A DNA stretch of 64,000 nt from Aphidius gifuensis. Taxonomy: Eukaryota; Arthropoda; Insecta; Hymenoptera; Braconidae. Location: NCBI RefSeq assembly GCF_014905175.1, contig NC_057792.1:13061321-13125320 (forward strand), written 5' to 3'. Shown here piece after piece: positions 54,355 through 64,000 of the stretch (position 1 is its first letter; every line of letters starts with the position of its first letter). The position numbers were made by a program, and so were the translations under genes. Under the pieces are notes generated by a model, which made no database searches, was not told the origin of the DNA, and saw only the letters and a program-made list of their open reading frames with translations.

Positions 54355-55142
54355 TTATTTTTCTTCAATAAAATATAACTCGTTGTCATCTTCTTTGATC
54401 TTGAATCGGTGATTTTGGAATTCCAATTCTAACGAGCATGTTGGAGCCATCAATACTTTAGCAGTATGAATGATGAGATCAATTATCTCATCGTTGTAGA
54501 ATTTTTCCCATTCTACTGGAATCCAAGCTTTTAATAATTGGTTGTCTCCGCTAATGTGAAGAATAAGAATTCTAAAAAAATAAAATTCAAATTGTTTTTT
54601 GAAAATATCAAATCATAAAAAATATTTTTGAAAAAATCATCTCTCATTCATTCAATAATAAAAAAAAATTTAATTATCAACTAAAAATTTAGATCATATA
54701 CTCTTATAAGAACAATTCAAAAAAAGAATCTAAATATCTTTAATACTTTTTCAGAAAAAAAAATAAAAACCGTCATTCAAAATCATTGATTCTCAAAAAA
54801 AGAAAAAAAAAAAAAAACACTCATCATGCAATCACTTTTTAATGAAACACGAAAAAAAAAAAGCACAAAGTAATAATTCAAAACCTCGTTTAAAATAAAA
54901 AAATATTTTTCACACTTATTTATTCAATAACATGAAAACACTATAAAAAAATTTTTTCATTAAAAAAATAGAAATAAAATAATCACTAACACTTTTACAC
55001 TGAAAACTATAAATGATGAATAAAAAAAAACTAACAATTTAATTCCAAATCTCAATCACTAAAAAACAATTTAATCACCAAACAACAATTTCAAAAAAAA
55101 AATTAATAATAAACCAATTATAATAAGAACTTACCCAGACAT
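54355..55142 (-). CDS. micro-exon gene B, 74-aa product, intact
   Basis: The first exon is 8 bases (55135-55142, ATGTCTGG) with a GTAAGTTC donor. The second (54355-54571) follows a TTTTTTTAG acceptor. They sum to 225 bases in frame. The product has HISGDNQLLKAWIPVEWEKF, an acidic helix, VLMAPTCSLELEFQNHRFKI and an acidic end. It is small, single-domain and predicted cytosolic or nuclear. An upstream TATATATG near 55232 and CATCATTAAT block are shared with gene A. Three long hairpins lie just upstream. The family is not recognised. Partial copies are genes A and D. Confidence 0.6.
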
Positions 55143-55313
55143 ATTAGTTTTTTTATTTCTTCGTAATATATATGTATATAATTTGATAGAGTCACAATCA
55201 TTAATGATGACAGCAGTAAAATGTGTAGGCTCATATATATGAAGAAAGGGGGTGTAGAAGAAAGAGGTCAAATCATACGCGAATCGTTTTATAACAATAT
55301 CTTATGAAAAAAA

Positions 55314-55426
55314 ATATTCTGAGTCGATCTTTTTTTCAATTGTCATATGAGAAGGTTTTTGATAATTTCCGACGGCAAAGGCTTCTCACATGACAATCGA
55401 AATGAAAAGATCAGTTTAGAACTTTT
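55314..55426. ncRNA. hairpin H1 (pre-miRNA-like or replication stem-loop)
   Basis: The arms at about 55326-55355 (TTCAATTGTCATATGAGAAG) and 55381-55412 (CTTCTCACATGACAATCGAA) pair almost completely, with a roughly 25-base loop. Weaker pairing extends to 55314 and 55426. It shares the CAATTGTCAT-TGAGAAG core with H2 and H3. A small-RNA role is inference. Confidence 0.5.
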
Positions 55427-55497
55427 CGAATAGAACATAACATCAAAATTATTTATTTATTATCAAAAAACAAATCATCAAGCAATAAGATTTTAAA

Positions 55498-55611
55498 GCG
55501 GTATATATATATTTGAAGGTATCCAGTTGTCACGGAGAAGGCTTTTTCCGTCAGAAGAAAGACTTCTCACAAGACAATTGAATAGTCCAGAAAACTTCGA
55601 ATAAATACCGC
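55498..55611. ncRNA. hairpin H2, related to H1
   Basis: GCGGTATATATATATTTGAA at the start pairs with CTTCGAATAAATACCGC at the end. The inner arms are CAGTTGTCACGGAGAAG (from about 55524) and CTTCTCACAAGACAATTGAA (from about 55563). The pairing has bulges. It lies about 185 bases from H1, centre to centre. Confidence 0.5.
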
Positions 55612-55694
55612 TATAAAATTTGTCAACTTGATTTCCATTTTTATTGTTATTCTCTTTTTCTATTTCGCATTCAAAAAAAAAATTAATCTCTCAA

Positions 55695-55850
55695 GTAAAC
55701 AGATTTTATAACAGTATTTAATTTCAAGGTTTCTGGATTTATCAATTGTTATGTGAGAAGATTTCGCAGCCAAGAATTATTAGAGAGTGTTACATAACAA
55801 TTGAATGATCCAGAAACATTTAAATGAATTCTTTGATAAAATCTGTTCAC
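55695..55850. ncRNA. hairpin H3, longest of the group
   Basis: The left arm from GTAAACAGATTTTATAACAG through TTTCTGGATTTATCAATTGT pairs with a right arm ending GATAAAATCTGTTCAC, over more than 60 positions with few bulges. The inner core ATCAATTGTTATGTGAGAAG again matches H1 and H2. The size exceeds a usual animal pre-miRNA but fits a long hairpin-RNA or a terminal-type stem-loop. Confidence 0.5.
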
Positions 55851-55861
55851 TTTATTTTATT

Positions 55862-56640
55862 ATTCAATCTTTAATGTGTAGTCTTAACGCGGGTATCATG
55901 CATAAGGAGGAGCGGTCAAGCGTTGTGGGGCGGCGCGTGGGTGGGATATACGCGAGGGAGCGGTTACGCATATAAGTGGGTGTTGCTCGCGGCTAGAGTG
56001 AGAAACGCATGCTACCTTCGTACTCATCTCGACCCCTAATACTTCGTTTAAAATTTCTCCTATTTTAAATAGTTTTTATTAGTATACATTATTTTTATTA
56101 TTAATTATTATTATTTATCATTATCAACTATTATTTATATTATTTATTATTATTTTAATAACTATTGATTAATATTATCATTATCAACTAGTATTACTAT
56201 TATTCATATTATTATCATTATCAACTAGTATTATTATTATTATACTATTATTAATATTATTATCATTATTTATTATTAATATATAATTATTATTATTTGT
56301 TATTGAAAAAAATTAAATAATATTCTCATTCATCCCGAATCTTCTACGAACCTTTTCGAATGTTCTAGAACCGTCTCGTAGATTCTAGAAACTTTGAGAT
56401 TTTTACCCCTGCCCCCGATCTGAATCCCCGATCCTGACCCCTGTCCCCTGGTCCCCTCACCATGGCCTAGAACCGGCCCTATATAACTACTACGAAAAGG
56501 TATATGATCGCGCTCTCAGCCTTCGGAAAGTTCGTCTCGTCGACGGATGGAGGGGAGCCCTTCACCATGATGAGATTTTGAGGCACGTTCGAGGACATTG
56601 AATATTCACGTATTATGTGCCGCTATCGACACTGCATGGA
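55862..56640 (+). promoter_or_regulatory. GC-rich, LTR-like promoter region
   Basis: The block starts with a GC-rich segment (55870-56040, including ACGCATATAAGTGGG), passes an (ATT)n microsatellite and ends with heat-shock-like half sites. Those half sites are GAATGTTCTAGAAC at about 56358 and GATTCTAGAAAC at about 56381. A TATATAAC box lies at about 56480 and a GC-rich leader follows. A gypsy gag scrap follows 1.4 kb later. It could be the U3/R part of a decayed LTR. No second copy is in the window. Confidence 0.4.
56080..56310. repeat. (ATT)n-rich microsatellite
   Basis: The stretch is almost entirely TTATTATT-type repeats with recurring ATCATTATCAACTA interruptions (about 56120, 56182 and 56213). 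Confidence 0.8.
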
Positions 56641-57999
56641 ACGGACTTGACCCTCCACAGAGCTTTAGCAGTGATTCTTGGAATTATTAATACTGGCGAA
56701 ATAATAAATTTCGTTACAAAATATATTGATATTTATAATGAAAGATATTGCAATTTTATTATCAACATTGTTTTCTTCGTAAAAAATACTACTATAATCA
56801 TCATTGATATTCATTTTTTTTTATTTATTATTTTTAAAAAATATCAGAATAATATAAAATTCCGATATATTTCACATTCAAAGCTCAATATCTCGAAAAC
56901 TATTGAAGATACGATATTACCGGTTAATCTATAATATTCTTCGTAGAAATACTATTAGAATCAATCCTGAAACTTATTTTTCCAAACCATTTTTTTTTAA
57001 AGCTTCTTTTTAAGCTTCAAAATGACGATAAAACGATCGCAATATTCCAAAAATGCGCACAGATCGTCGTATGAAGTGAGTCAATTGGCAGAGGAGATGG
57101 AGGATAAAACTCGTGATCGCTGGCATCTGACCGCCAGCCGTCAGCTGTCTTTCGGAGCTGGCTGGTTGGCTTCGATGAATACCTCCTTGGTGGAGTTGGC
57201 TGGATTCTTGGTGACTTTGACATGCTCCTATGGTGGACCTAGTTGATGTTTTTGAAGCTGGTGGAGTAAGCTGACTTAGATGCGATGTCGATAGGTTCTT
57301 AGGGTAACACCAGTTGATGTTGCTGATGAATCTAGCCAAGCTCCCGATGTATGGTACATGCTTACAAGGGTGATTCACAATGTTGCTAAGCTACATAGGT
57401 AGGACGTTGTATATCACTTGCTCTCTTGCACTAGTGTGGTTACTTGCTGTCAGGGTAACCTATAATCGAGTAGTCAATTGCACAGAGTGGTCTGGCGTAA
57501 GTCCAATAAAGCTGCGGATAGACTTTGTGTTCGACTGCTTGGTGCACTAGAGTGGGTAGGCAACAAGAGGATATCTAGTAAAGCCTCCGAGGTGCAATAT
57601 CCTTGTTCTCGTGTTGACTTAGGTTATGCGAGTTAGCTTATCAAAGGTTAATGTTTGCGATAATAACTGGTGCCACGGGGTTAAGTTATTACGCTCCCGG
57701 CGAAAACCAAAAACTTATACATTTTGGTAATGGCGCCTGAGTGACGTTTCTGAACCAATATGGTGGACCACGCCCATTTATTATTCTTTACTGAACACAG
57801 TCCGTCGGTTGCCGTTATATACCAGCTGGCTGATGAGGGAATACTTTTAGGAGTATTGGGTAGTCGTCTACGCGATGGAAACGATTCGGTAGCTGGCGTG
57901 CTGCTCGCACGGCTTTCAGAACTTGTTTCTCTTATCTCGATCTTCAAGCTACCCTAGAGATGGGGACTATCTCGAACCCAGGGGCGGTATGAAAATGTC
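56641..57999. other. mixed intergenic DNA, possible retroelement leader
   Basis: From 57020 on it is clearly GC-richer than most of the window, but all frames are closed or motif-free, on both strands (for example 57010-57378 and 57681-57957). A GGTAATGGCGCCTGAGTGAC string near 57725 resembles a retroviral tRNA-primer binding site (TGGCGCC core). That would fit a gypsy 5' leader before the gag scrap. This is a weak call. Confidence 0.35.
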
Positions 58000-58870
58000 T
58001 GCGAATACATTTCTAAAATTGAAGCGTTATTCGCAAAGACGCTCCCATCATGGCTTGAGACTCGCAGAGTACAAGTACTCTATCTAAATCTGTTGCCTAA
58101 ATTCTGATTGGGTCTACAGTCCGATGAATGTCTGTCTCTAGATTCACTAGAGCATAGACTGCGAAGACAGGAAAAGAACATGAAATGCTCCCGTAGTTGG
58201 CAACCTACGCGTTAACCGGAAGAATCCATTTGTCTAAACTTGGCTTATCGAGAATACCCTCGACCAGCTAAAGACATACGACACAATGCCCACGGTTTCG
58301 AGGAAGATGGAGTCCTATATGACGAAGAAACTATCGATCCCGATCTCGAAATGTTGGATGAATTTGGTCACCCAAAATTCCAGGGACCCAGGTATTGCTA
58401 TGATTGCAAAAGCACTGAACACCAGTTCAGAGTTTGTCCAGAGCCGCTGACATTGTTCTGTTACCGAAGTGGAAAACCGGGACTCACGTTTAGACAATGC
58501 TTCCATTTCAATGTAGGAAATGCCAAAACGGTCGTGTAAAGCACCCTGTCTTATCGACCATTAGTATTACCCCAAGACAGGACAATACATTAGAATTGAA
58601 CCGTATTTGGGAAAGGTTGCAAAACACTCTCGGTCCTGGCCGCAAAATTACTTTCTAACTAACGACTCGAAGGACGTTCGATTAAGGCATTAATGGATTC
58701 TAGCGTGACTCGCACCGCTACAAAGGCATCGAGTTGCTCAATAAATCAGACATTCAGATGTCCAGGTATGAAAGTTTTGATTTACAACAAACAGATACAG
58801 GTTATTCTAGAGGTTAGATCAATTTTCAAGTCTAGATCAAGACATTTGAGGAACACTAACAATAACTTCT
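58000..58870 (+). pseudogene. Ty3/gypsy gag-protease scrap
   Basis: The clearest part (58240-58539) reads DPDLEMLDEFGHPKFQ and then a knuckle-like pair: CYDCKSTEHQFRVC and CYRSGKPGLTFRQC (the second with one cysteine replaced by serine). It resembles the gag end at 45.7 kb. Further on, KALMDSSVTRTATKASS at about 58690 looks like a decayed protease active site. Several stops and slips are present. Confidence 0.6.
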
Positions 58871-59266
58871 AAATTGGAAGAAAGCATAACACTAAATTCG
58901 TTGGACTCTAAATATGTACGAAACCTTTTAATACAAAAAAGGATATCACTAAATTTATCAAGCATTAAATATTATACAATATATTATTAACGATAGCTAG
59001 GCTAGCTGCTGAATGCGTTTATATTGCATTGTTAATAACTATCAATTTTTTTTATCAGTCCTCGACTTTAGAACCAACTGCATTGAAATAAATTGGTCGA
59101 AGTGCATTTAAATTAATAATTGATTCTTACCTATGAATTTCCAAGGGTAAGGATGGCGTCCAAAGTACAAGGTCATGTCCTTATTGCGACTTTCACTGTA
59201 GTTTTCAGTCGCGTTCGTTTTTTTATAAACTGACCATACTTTCGGTGGATAGGTCGCATTATTTAT
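58871..59266. other. intergenic DNA, no gene
   Basis: No coding signal is visible. The sequence becomes AT-rich again after 58900. Confidence 0.5.
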
Positions 59267-60630
59267 TCAACTCTTCTCAACGTAATCCATGTACTTTTTC
59301 AATCGTTCACGTGATTCAATTGATAATTTTTTTTGCAACGATTGAAGAAGACTTGTATCAATTTTTTCGGGTGGCAAATATGGCAACAATTGAACTAAGC
59401 GGAGTACGTCACTTATTTCTTTTCGGCGATTTATTATTTCTTCAGTTTCGCTTATATTTTTTTTAAAGTCGACAAGTGCTCCTTTTTTTTGGCTTGTTTG
59501 GCATGTGCCTAAACAAAAAAAATTGGCGTGTTGCGAGTACGCGCGAGGGAAGTGAAACTTGTGGAATATGTCACGCTGAATAATAATAATAATAATAATA
59601 TTTATACTGACAATAATATTCAAATATAAATATTATTAGTTAATAATAATTATTAGTATTTATATTTCGAATATTATTATTATGAATTTTATTTTATTTG
59701 AGGATTAATTAAATCATTTTTCAGGGTTTGTAAGATCGCGTTTGTAAAACTAGAAAGCAATAAAATTTGGATAAATTCATGAATGAATAAGTGCACATAC
59801 TTGCACATAGTGGAATGCGCATGTTACAATTAACAAATCAGAGTAATATTTTTTTATGGCGTTATGGACAGCAACTTCATAATTCATGTGAGCCTCTATC
59901 TTCAAATCTTTTAGCTCCGGAGCTGATTCGTTAACGACAAAATTGAAGACTGCATCATATGCTTCAGTAATTCGTCGTTCCATTAATATGTAATTAATAG
60001 GCCACGCCTACAGAGTCCAAAAAAAGAACCATAATTAATAATGCATAGAATATGGCATTTCATTACTTTTATCGTTTATTTATATTTTTCAGTGTAAACG
60101 ACGGTAACCACATTTACAGATAGAAAAGTGATAAAAATAATAAATTACATTCAGCTCGATAAGAACACTAAGTTGTAATAAAATACTAATATTCAATTAA
60201 TTAAATTATCTGAGAAAAATAGCATGATCGAAATTCAAGAGAACACTCAAATTCAAAGCAATTAGATGTATAAACATAACAAAAATTTTGAAACACTAAA
60301 ATTGTATTGAGTTAATTAAATGGATACACGAATACTAAAATTTGATGACACTGAAATTTCATGAATTATAAAATAAGACAATAATGACAACACTACTATT
60401 GACATAAGCCAAACGAGAGTTAATGCACTTACATGGTTATGTGATGGTGCTTGCATAATGTATGTCTGACATGCAGCAACTTCACTCATAGTTATGCTAA
60501 ATGTCCCATCAGTAAATATATGCACACTTAACTCTTGGTTCTCCAAAACTGATCGAACAAATTTTTTGTCAGCAATAATAATTACCGTGCTAGTTGGTTC
60601 GGCCAGTGTATCGTCAGTAGTTTCATTTCC
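59267..60630 (-). pseudogene. MULE transposase remnant, three exons
   Basis: The exons at 60433-60630, 59801-60007 and 59267-59508 have good GT/AG borders. The first contains HIFTDGTFSITMSE, the first catalytic aspartate region. The second reads WPINYILMERRITEAYDAVF, then KIEAHMNYEVAVHNAIKKYY and CAFHYVQ; the usual aspartate before the E-A motif is asparagine here. The third has AHAKQAKK, then a frameshift in an A-run near 59485, then LRLVQLLPYLPPEKID. The N-terminal part with a FLYWCH finger is not seen. A dispersed repeat sits just upstream at 60659. Exons one and two stay in frame. Confidence 0.65.
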
Positions 60631-60658
60631 CTAGTAGCAAAATTATAATTATATATAT

Positions 60659-60885
60659 AAGTAGAAGGTGGCTCTTCTGGGCGACTTTGTGGAATGCGGT
60701 TCCCCCCCTTCCCCCCTCGTGTGTGTTGTGCATGGGGCCCGCATAGGATGCATGGGGTAAAAATAAAATAGCAAGGGTGCGAGTGAGAGGTATGTGTGTG
60801 AGAGAGAGGTATGTGTGTGAGGGGGTGTGTAGTATAGGATGAATGAGATTGTAAGGGCGCGTAGTAAAAATGCATGGGTGACGTC
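60659..60885 (+). repeat. dispersed repeat, copy 2
   Basis: It starts AGTAGAAGGTGGCTCTTCTG and ends TGCATGGGTGACGTC like the copy at 1219-1416, in the same orientation. The middle is G/T-rich (GAGAGGTATGTGTGTGAG repeated). The apparent minus-strand frames through it are repeat-derived. Confidence 0.65.
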
Positions 60886-61422
60886 TGGAGTAAGGAATAA
60901 CATAAGGACTCGGATAGAAGAACGTCTTATGGAGAAAGCAATGCGTGGGAGTGAGAGGTTTTTATAGTTACATAGTTGGGTCAGTTTCAGACATGGTGTA
61001 TAGAACTTTTCTTAAAATCTTTTTTGCTTGAAAACAAAACTTAAATATAAAATAAAAATATATAATACTATTCTTAACCTATGGAAATAAATTTCAAGAC
61101 TTTTTTTTTTTTTTTTTAAATATAAATTAAAATAGCGATATCCACGACGACCAAATAAAGACTGAAGTAGTTTTTCGAAAACACAGATAAATCCAAAATT
61201 CTTATTATTATTATTATTATAGAGGTGGGGGGAAAAATATATACAAGTCAAATTATTTTCAAATACAAGGAATTAATTATTATTATTTTTTTTTCTTTAT
61301 TTATTTATATTTCAAATACAATCATTTATTATTATTATTTATTTATTTATTTTTTGAATACAATCATTTATTATTATTATTTATTTATTTATTTATTTTT
61401 TTAAATACAAATCATTCATTTT
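60886..61422. other. AT-rich DNA with ATT/ATTT tandem units
   Basis: It holds an AATACAATCATTTATTATTA unit repeated three times with growing ATTT runs (61260-61415) and no gene. The short minus-strand frame at 61012-61251 has no motif. Confidence 0.6.
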
Positions 61423-62199
61423 TTATTTAGTGGCGTTGACCATATGGTCTACATAATGGGAAGGTGTTGGTCCACGATACTCCACAGGATTTAAACTGTT
61501 TGGTGCAGTGGCAGGATAAATAAAGTCGTATAACTGATCAAAATTCTTGACTAAAATATCATTAGACAATAAAGGCAAACATGGATCCATAAAACCCGGT
61601 TCAAGTTTTGTATTGTCTTCAGTGGATTTCTGTTTTTCCTCAAATAAATGGTTCCCAACAGTCATCTGTAAATAATGCTGAAGAGTTTCTTTATGAATAC
61701 GCACACCTCCAAAGTTTTTTAGTAGATATTTTATAATGCCATCCGAGTAAATATCTGCAGGATAATGAGTCAATATTTTTTGACAAGCTGCTACCCATGT
61801 TCCGAGAGAGGATAATGTCCTCAAAGTTTTTTTCATAAATAATAAACGGACATTCCCTTGTTCAAAAAGAATACCTCGCTCGCGTTTATGGTCTGTGGCT
61901 GGAAAACTTATAGTTAAATCTCCAAGATGTACTGGTTGAGTGTAATTGAGTTTGAAGTCCGGACTCGAATCGTCACCATCATAATAATATGAAAATGATC
62001 TACACATTTTCGTCAACGGTATCCATTGCGTCTCGTTATCCAAAAAAATACTTCTTTTGGTATCACTGGCTATAATTTGTATTGCAGATTTGAAATACTC
62101 GCCACTTGTCCACTCAAGACCAACACACAATGATTTTGTATTAGATTTATTAAGAGCCGTTGTATATGGTAAAACGAGAACCCTGTCGTATTGAGCCAT
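61423..62199 (-). CDS. unknown 258-aa protein linked to envelope gene 2
   Basis: The frame is complete from MAQYDRVLVLPYTTALN to VDHMVNATK and has no intron. It is globular, without signal peptide or membrane segment. Notable stretches are CVGLEWTSGEYFKSAIQI, NETQWIPLTKMCRSFSYYYD, ERGILFEQGNVRLLFMKKTL and a C-terminal helix plus acidic/proline tail. The beta-strand-rich first half with alternating aromatic residues could be a nucleic-acid-binding or capsid-type fold, but I do not recognise it. It lies 80 bases downstream of envelope gene 2 on the same strand and has its own close TATA box. It is intact in a neighbourhood of broken genes. Confidence 0.65.
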   Translation of the reverse strand: MAQYDRVLVLPYTTALNKSNTKSLCVGLEWTSGEYFKSAIQIIASDTKRSIFLDNETQWIPLTKMCRSFSYYYDGDDSSPDFKLNYTQPVHLGDLTISFPATDHKRERGILFEQGNVRLLFMKKTLRTLSSLGTWVAACQKILTHYPADIYSDGIIKYLLKNFGGVRIHKETLQHYLQMTVGNHLFEEKQKSTEDNTKLEPGFMDPCLPLLSNDILVKNFDQLYDFIYPATAPNSLNPVEYRGPTPSHYVDHMVNATK

Positions 62200-62235
62200 G
62201 TTGAATAACTGATGAAATAAACTTTTTTTCGAAAG

Positions 62236-62244
62236 CTTTTATAC
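62236..62244 (-). promoter_or_regulatory. TATA box of the 258-aa gene
   Basis: Read on the minus strand, GTATAAAAG lies about 37-45 bases before the ATG at 62199. The distance is like that of the TATA box of envelope gene 1. It falls between the envelope stop and the start of this gene, so the gene probably has its own transcript. Confidence 0.6.
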
Positions 62245-62279
62245 TTTTTTACAAATAAGAGTGGGAGAGCTTACAGATT

Positions 62280-64000
62280 TTAGTAGATGTCGGTGTTGGT
62301 TGGTCTGTCTGAGGATCCAACATCATTTTCAACTTTTATGTCGTTGAATTTTTTAATTTTTTTTCTTATTGTGTAAAAACAATTCAATGTTGGTTTTTTT
62401 AAAATATGGTACAAAAGAACAAGTCCTAATAATATTTGATCCAGTAAAATTTTTAGGTGAGTATCGTGAATTTTTTCTTTTTCAGTCACAGTAAATTTCA
62501 CAGCATTTAATGTCTTTACAATTTCTTTGAGACTTAGAGGACTTGAGTTGACAATCATTTTTTCAATCGCTGTTTTATTAGTTTCATCTATACCTTCAAC
62601 TAAATTTAAAAAATCATATCCACCAATATAGGGATGGAGGACTTTATCATTATTTTGGGATATGCCAGGAACCCCGACTAATGTCACAGAGTCGATACGG
62701 GCTCTACATCCACTATTGACAGTTATTATACCTGTATAATTTAGTTTGCGGGTTTTCACGTCATCACCACAAATAACTCGTAACTCAGTATTTTCAACCA
62801 TGCTATATAACCATTTTTTATTATATAATTGAATAAAATTTGGTTGAGGATTTTCATAAAAGTGAATATCACAATCTCACATATTATCTTGTTTGTTTGT
62901 CATTAATAAATTAATTTCACATGAATTTATATTTCTTGTATCTTGTAAAGAAAAAGAGTGAGTACAAAAAAATGTTGGTACGACTAGTGAAAATTGACAT
63001 GCCTGGATATTAACGTTGGTACTGTATTCACTTTTATCTTGGGCTATAAGAATCAAAGAACTTTTAGGTTTAATGTATGCCGCAATATGTGATTGGAAAG
63101 TATGTTGTTTTATCGGTGCTTGATGGATTTCATATATTGAATAAATTTTTGGTGATAGTAGAGGTATCATAATACTCAGTAAAATTCGTCTCTCATGGTA
63201 GGTAATAGATATTTTTGCAATTTTCCGCAGACCATCAATATCCGCTTCATTTATTGATAATGGTAGTACATACTGATTATTATTATTTTGTAAAAAAAGA
63301 CGCAAAGAATCTTCAATTTTCTTACTAGACATTATTCGAGGGTGGATTAATCCGAGTCTAGCAAAATAGTCGATTTGAATTACGAGTTCTAAGGAATTAA
63401 TATATTCATCATAACTCAGCTCTATATTCTGAAGCCAGGTACGACCGAGGTTTACCATAGTTTCAAAGTGAACTTTCCATAAAAGTGTATCCTTGCTTTT
63501 CCATCCAACACTAAATTCTTCCATTTGTGGACGAAAATAATTGATAAGTCCGTCATTGTTTTTTAGACGAGTCTGCACTGTATGTAGCTCTGTTTGTAAT
63601 AAATGGGTTGTATTATTTAAAACAGAAATTGTTTTTTTATTATCACGTTTTAATTTATTGATTTCTTCGTTGATCATCTTGGCATCGTCTTTATTCAGAA
63701 TCCCAAATAAAGAGCTTGATATTGCACCCACGATAGGGTAGATCGGTTCATTACGTTTTGTTTTTATAACGTCTTTATGAAATAATGAATTAATTTGTTC
63801 TGTATACATTGCGATTTTTTTTCGTTGTTGTTCCAAAAAAGGAAGGCGTCGTGATACAAAGTCACAATTATTTCCTACAATTTTATCTGCTTCATACTTT
63901 TGACATATTTTATGTAGACCAGCCAATCCTGGGTCTTCTTTAGTATAATTACCACCTCCGCCCAAATCAGCATCAAAGTAACGCAAAGGTAAAATATTCG
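62280..64000 (-). pseudogene. baculovirus F-like envelope fusion protein, one stop, runs off window
   Basis: The frame is open from the window edge to 62280 except for a TGA at 62877-62879. A basic KTKR at the usual cleavage position precedes YPIVGAISSSLFGILNKDDA, the typical F-protein fusion-peptide region. The membrane-proximal part has VICGD and GCRARIDSVTLVG. A membrane helix (ILLDQILLGLVLLYHIL) and a tail of about 40 residues follow. The N-terminal signal peptide lies beyond the window. The Baculo_F family also includes gypsy/errantivirus Env. It mediates membrane fusion in relatives; here it is interrupted. It is homologous to the broken copy at 39.4 kb and followed by the intact unknown gene. 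Confidence 0.75.

Noticed and set aside
54224..54412. Plus-strand Phe-rich frame
   Set aside because: It overlaps T-runs and the well-spliced minus-strand gene B.
57010..57378. Minus-strand 122-codon frame in GC-richer DNA
   Set aside because: No motif, and two overlapping frames in the same area are equally open; probably composition-driven.

Overview
The window is strongly AT-rich eukaryotic DNA. It has spliceosomal GT-AG introns, TATA boxes, micro-exons, microsatellites and a dense layer of mobile elements. The families present (Polinton/Maverick-type genes with linked envelope-fusion genes, hAT, MULE with FLYWCH finger, Ty3/gypsy, BEN-domain and EnSpm-like transposase genes) and the base composition fit an insect, probably a hymenopteran such as a parasitoid wasp. 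That assignment is inference. No ordinary conserved cellular gene was recognised.

Layout. 1.2-8.1 kb: a six-exon BEN-domain gene (minus) divergent from a five-exon, intact 934-residue EnSpm/CACTA-like transposase gene (plus) whose N-terminal exon has been triplicated in tandem. 8.4-16.9 kb: a broken plus-strand Polinton (unknown gene, DNA polymerase fragment, spacer swollen by a satellite, packaging ATPase fragment), interrupted by a truncated hAT element and a non-LTR RNase H scrap. 13.2-19.8 kb: a large imperfect inverted repeat built from that satellite. 21.1-26.7 kb: a second, different Polinton-like element with an endonuclease VII-type finger joined to family B polymerase, plus integrase, protease and minor-capsid remnants. 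26.8-27.4 kb: a foldback element. 28.1-41.0 kb: the best preserved Polinton. On the minus strand it carries polymerase, ATPase, two virion-associated-type genes, integrase, minor capsid and a capsid remnant, packed with overlapping stop/start codons. An intact three-exon zinc-ribbon gene and a plus-strand baculovirus-F-like envelope gene lie at its left-hand (polymerase) side.

41.0-42.3 kb: an internally deleted MULE (FLYWCH) element whose ends are minisatellites, like foldback/Rehavkus elements. 43.1-45.4 kb: GTATGCGGT-rich repeats and duplicated pieces of a proline-rich pseudogene. 45.4-50.5 kb: a degraded Ty3/gypsy element followed by a long gag-like reading frame where integrase would be expected. 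51.3-55.9 kb: a cluster of three related tiny genes (two start in an 8-base exon), one gene in the opposite direction behind heat-shock-type elements, and three related long hairpins. 55.9-58.9 kb: LTR-like promoter sequence and a gypsy gag scrap. 59.3-60.6 kb: a second MULE transposase remnant. 61.4-64.0 kb: a TATA-driven unknown 258-residue gene and an almost intact envelope-fusion gene that runs off the window.

Most viral-type genes carry nonsense or frameshift lesions. Seven reading frames look intact: the EnSpm-like transposase, the three-exon zinc-ribbon gene, the 115-residue Polinton gene, the small FLYWCH gene, two micro-exon genes and the 258-residue gene. The most novel material is the micro-exon/hairpin cluster at 51-56 kb, the envelope-linked gene cassettes at 39 and 62 kb, and the overlapping-gene run of the 28-37 kb Polinton.
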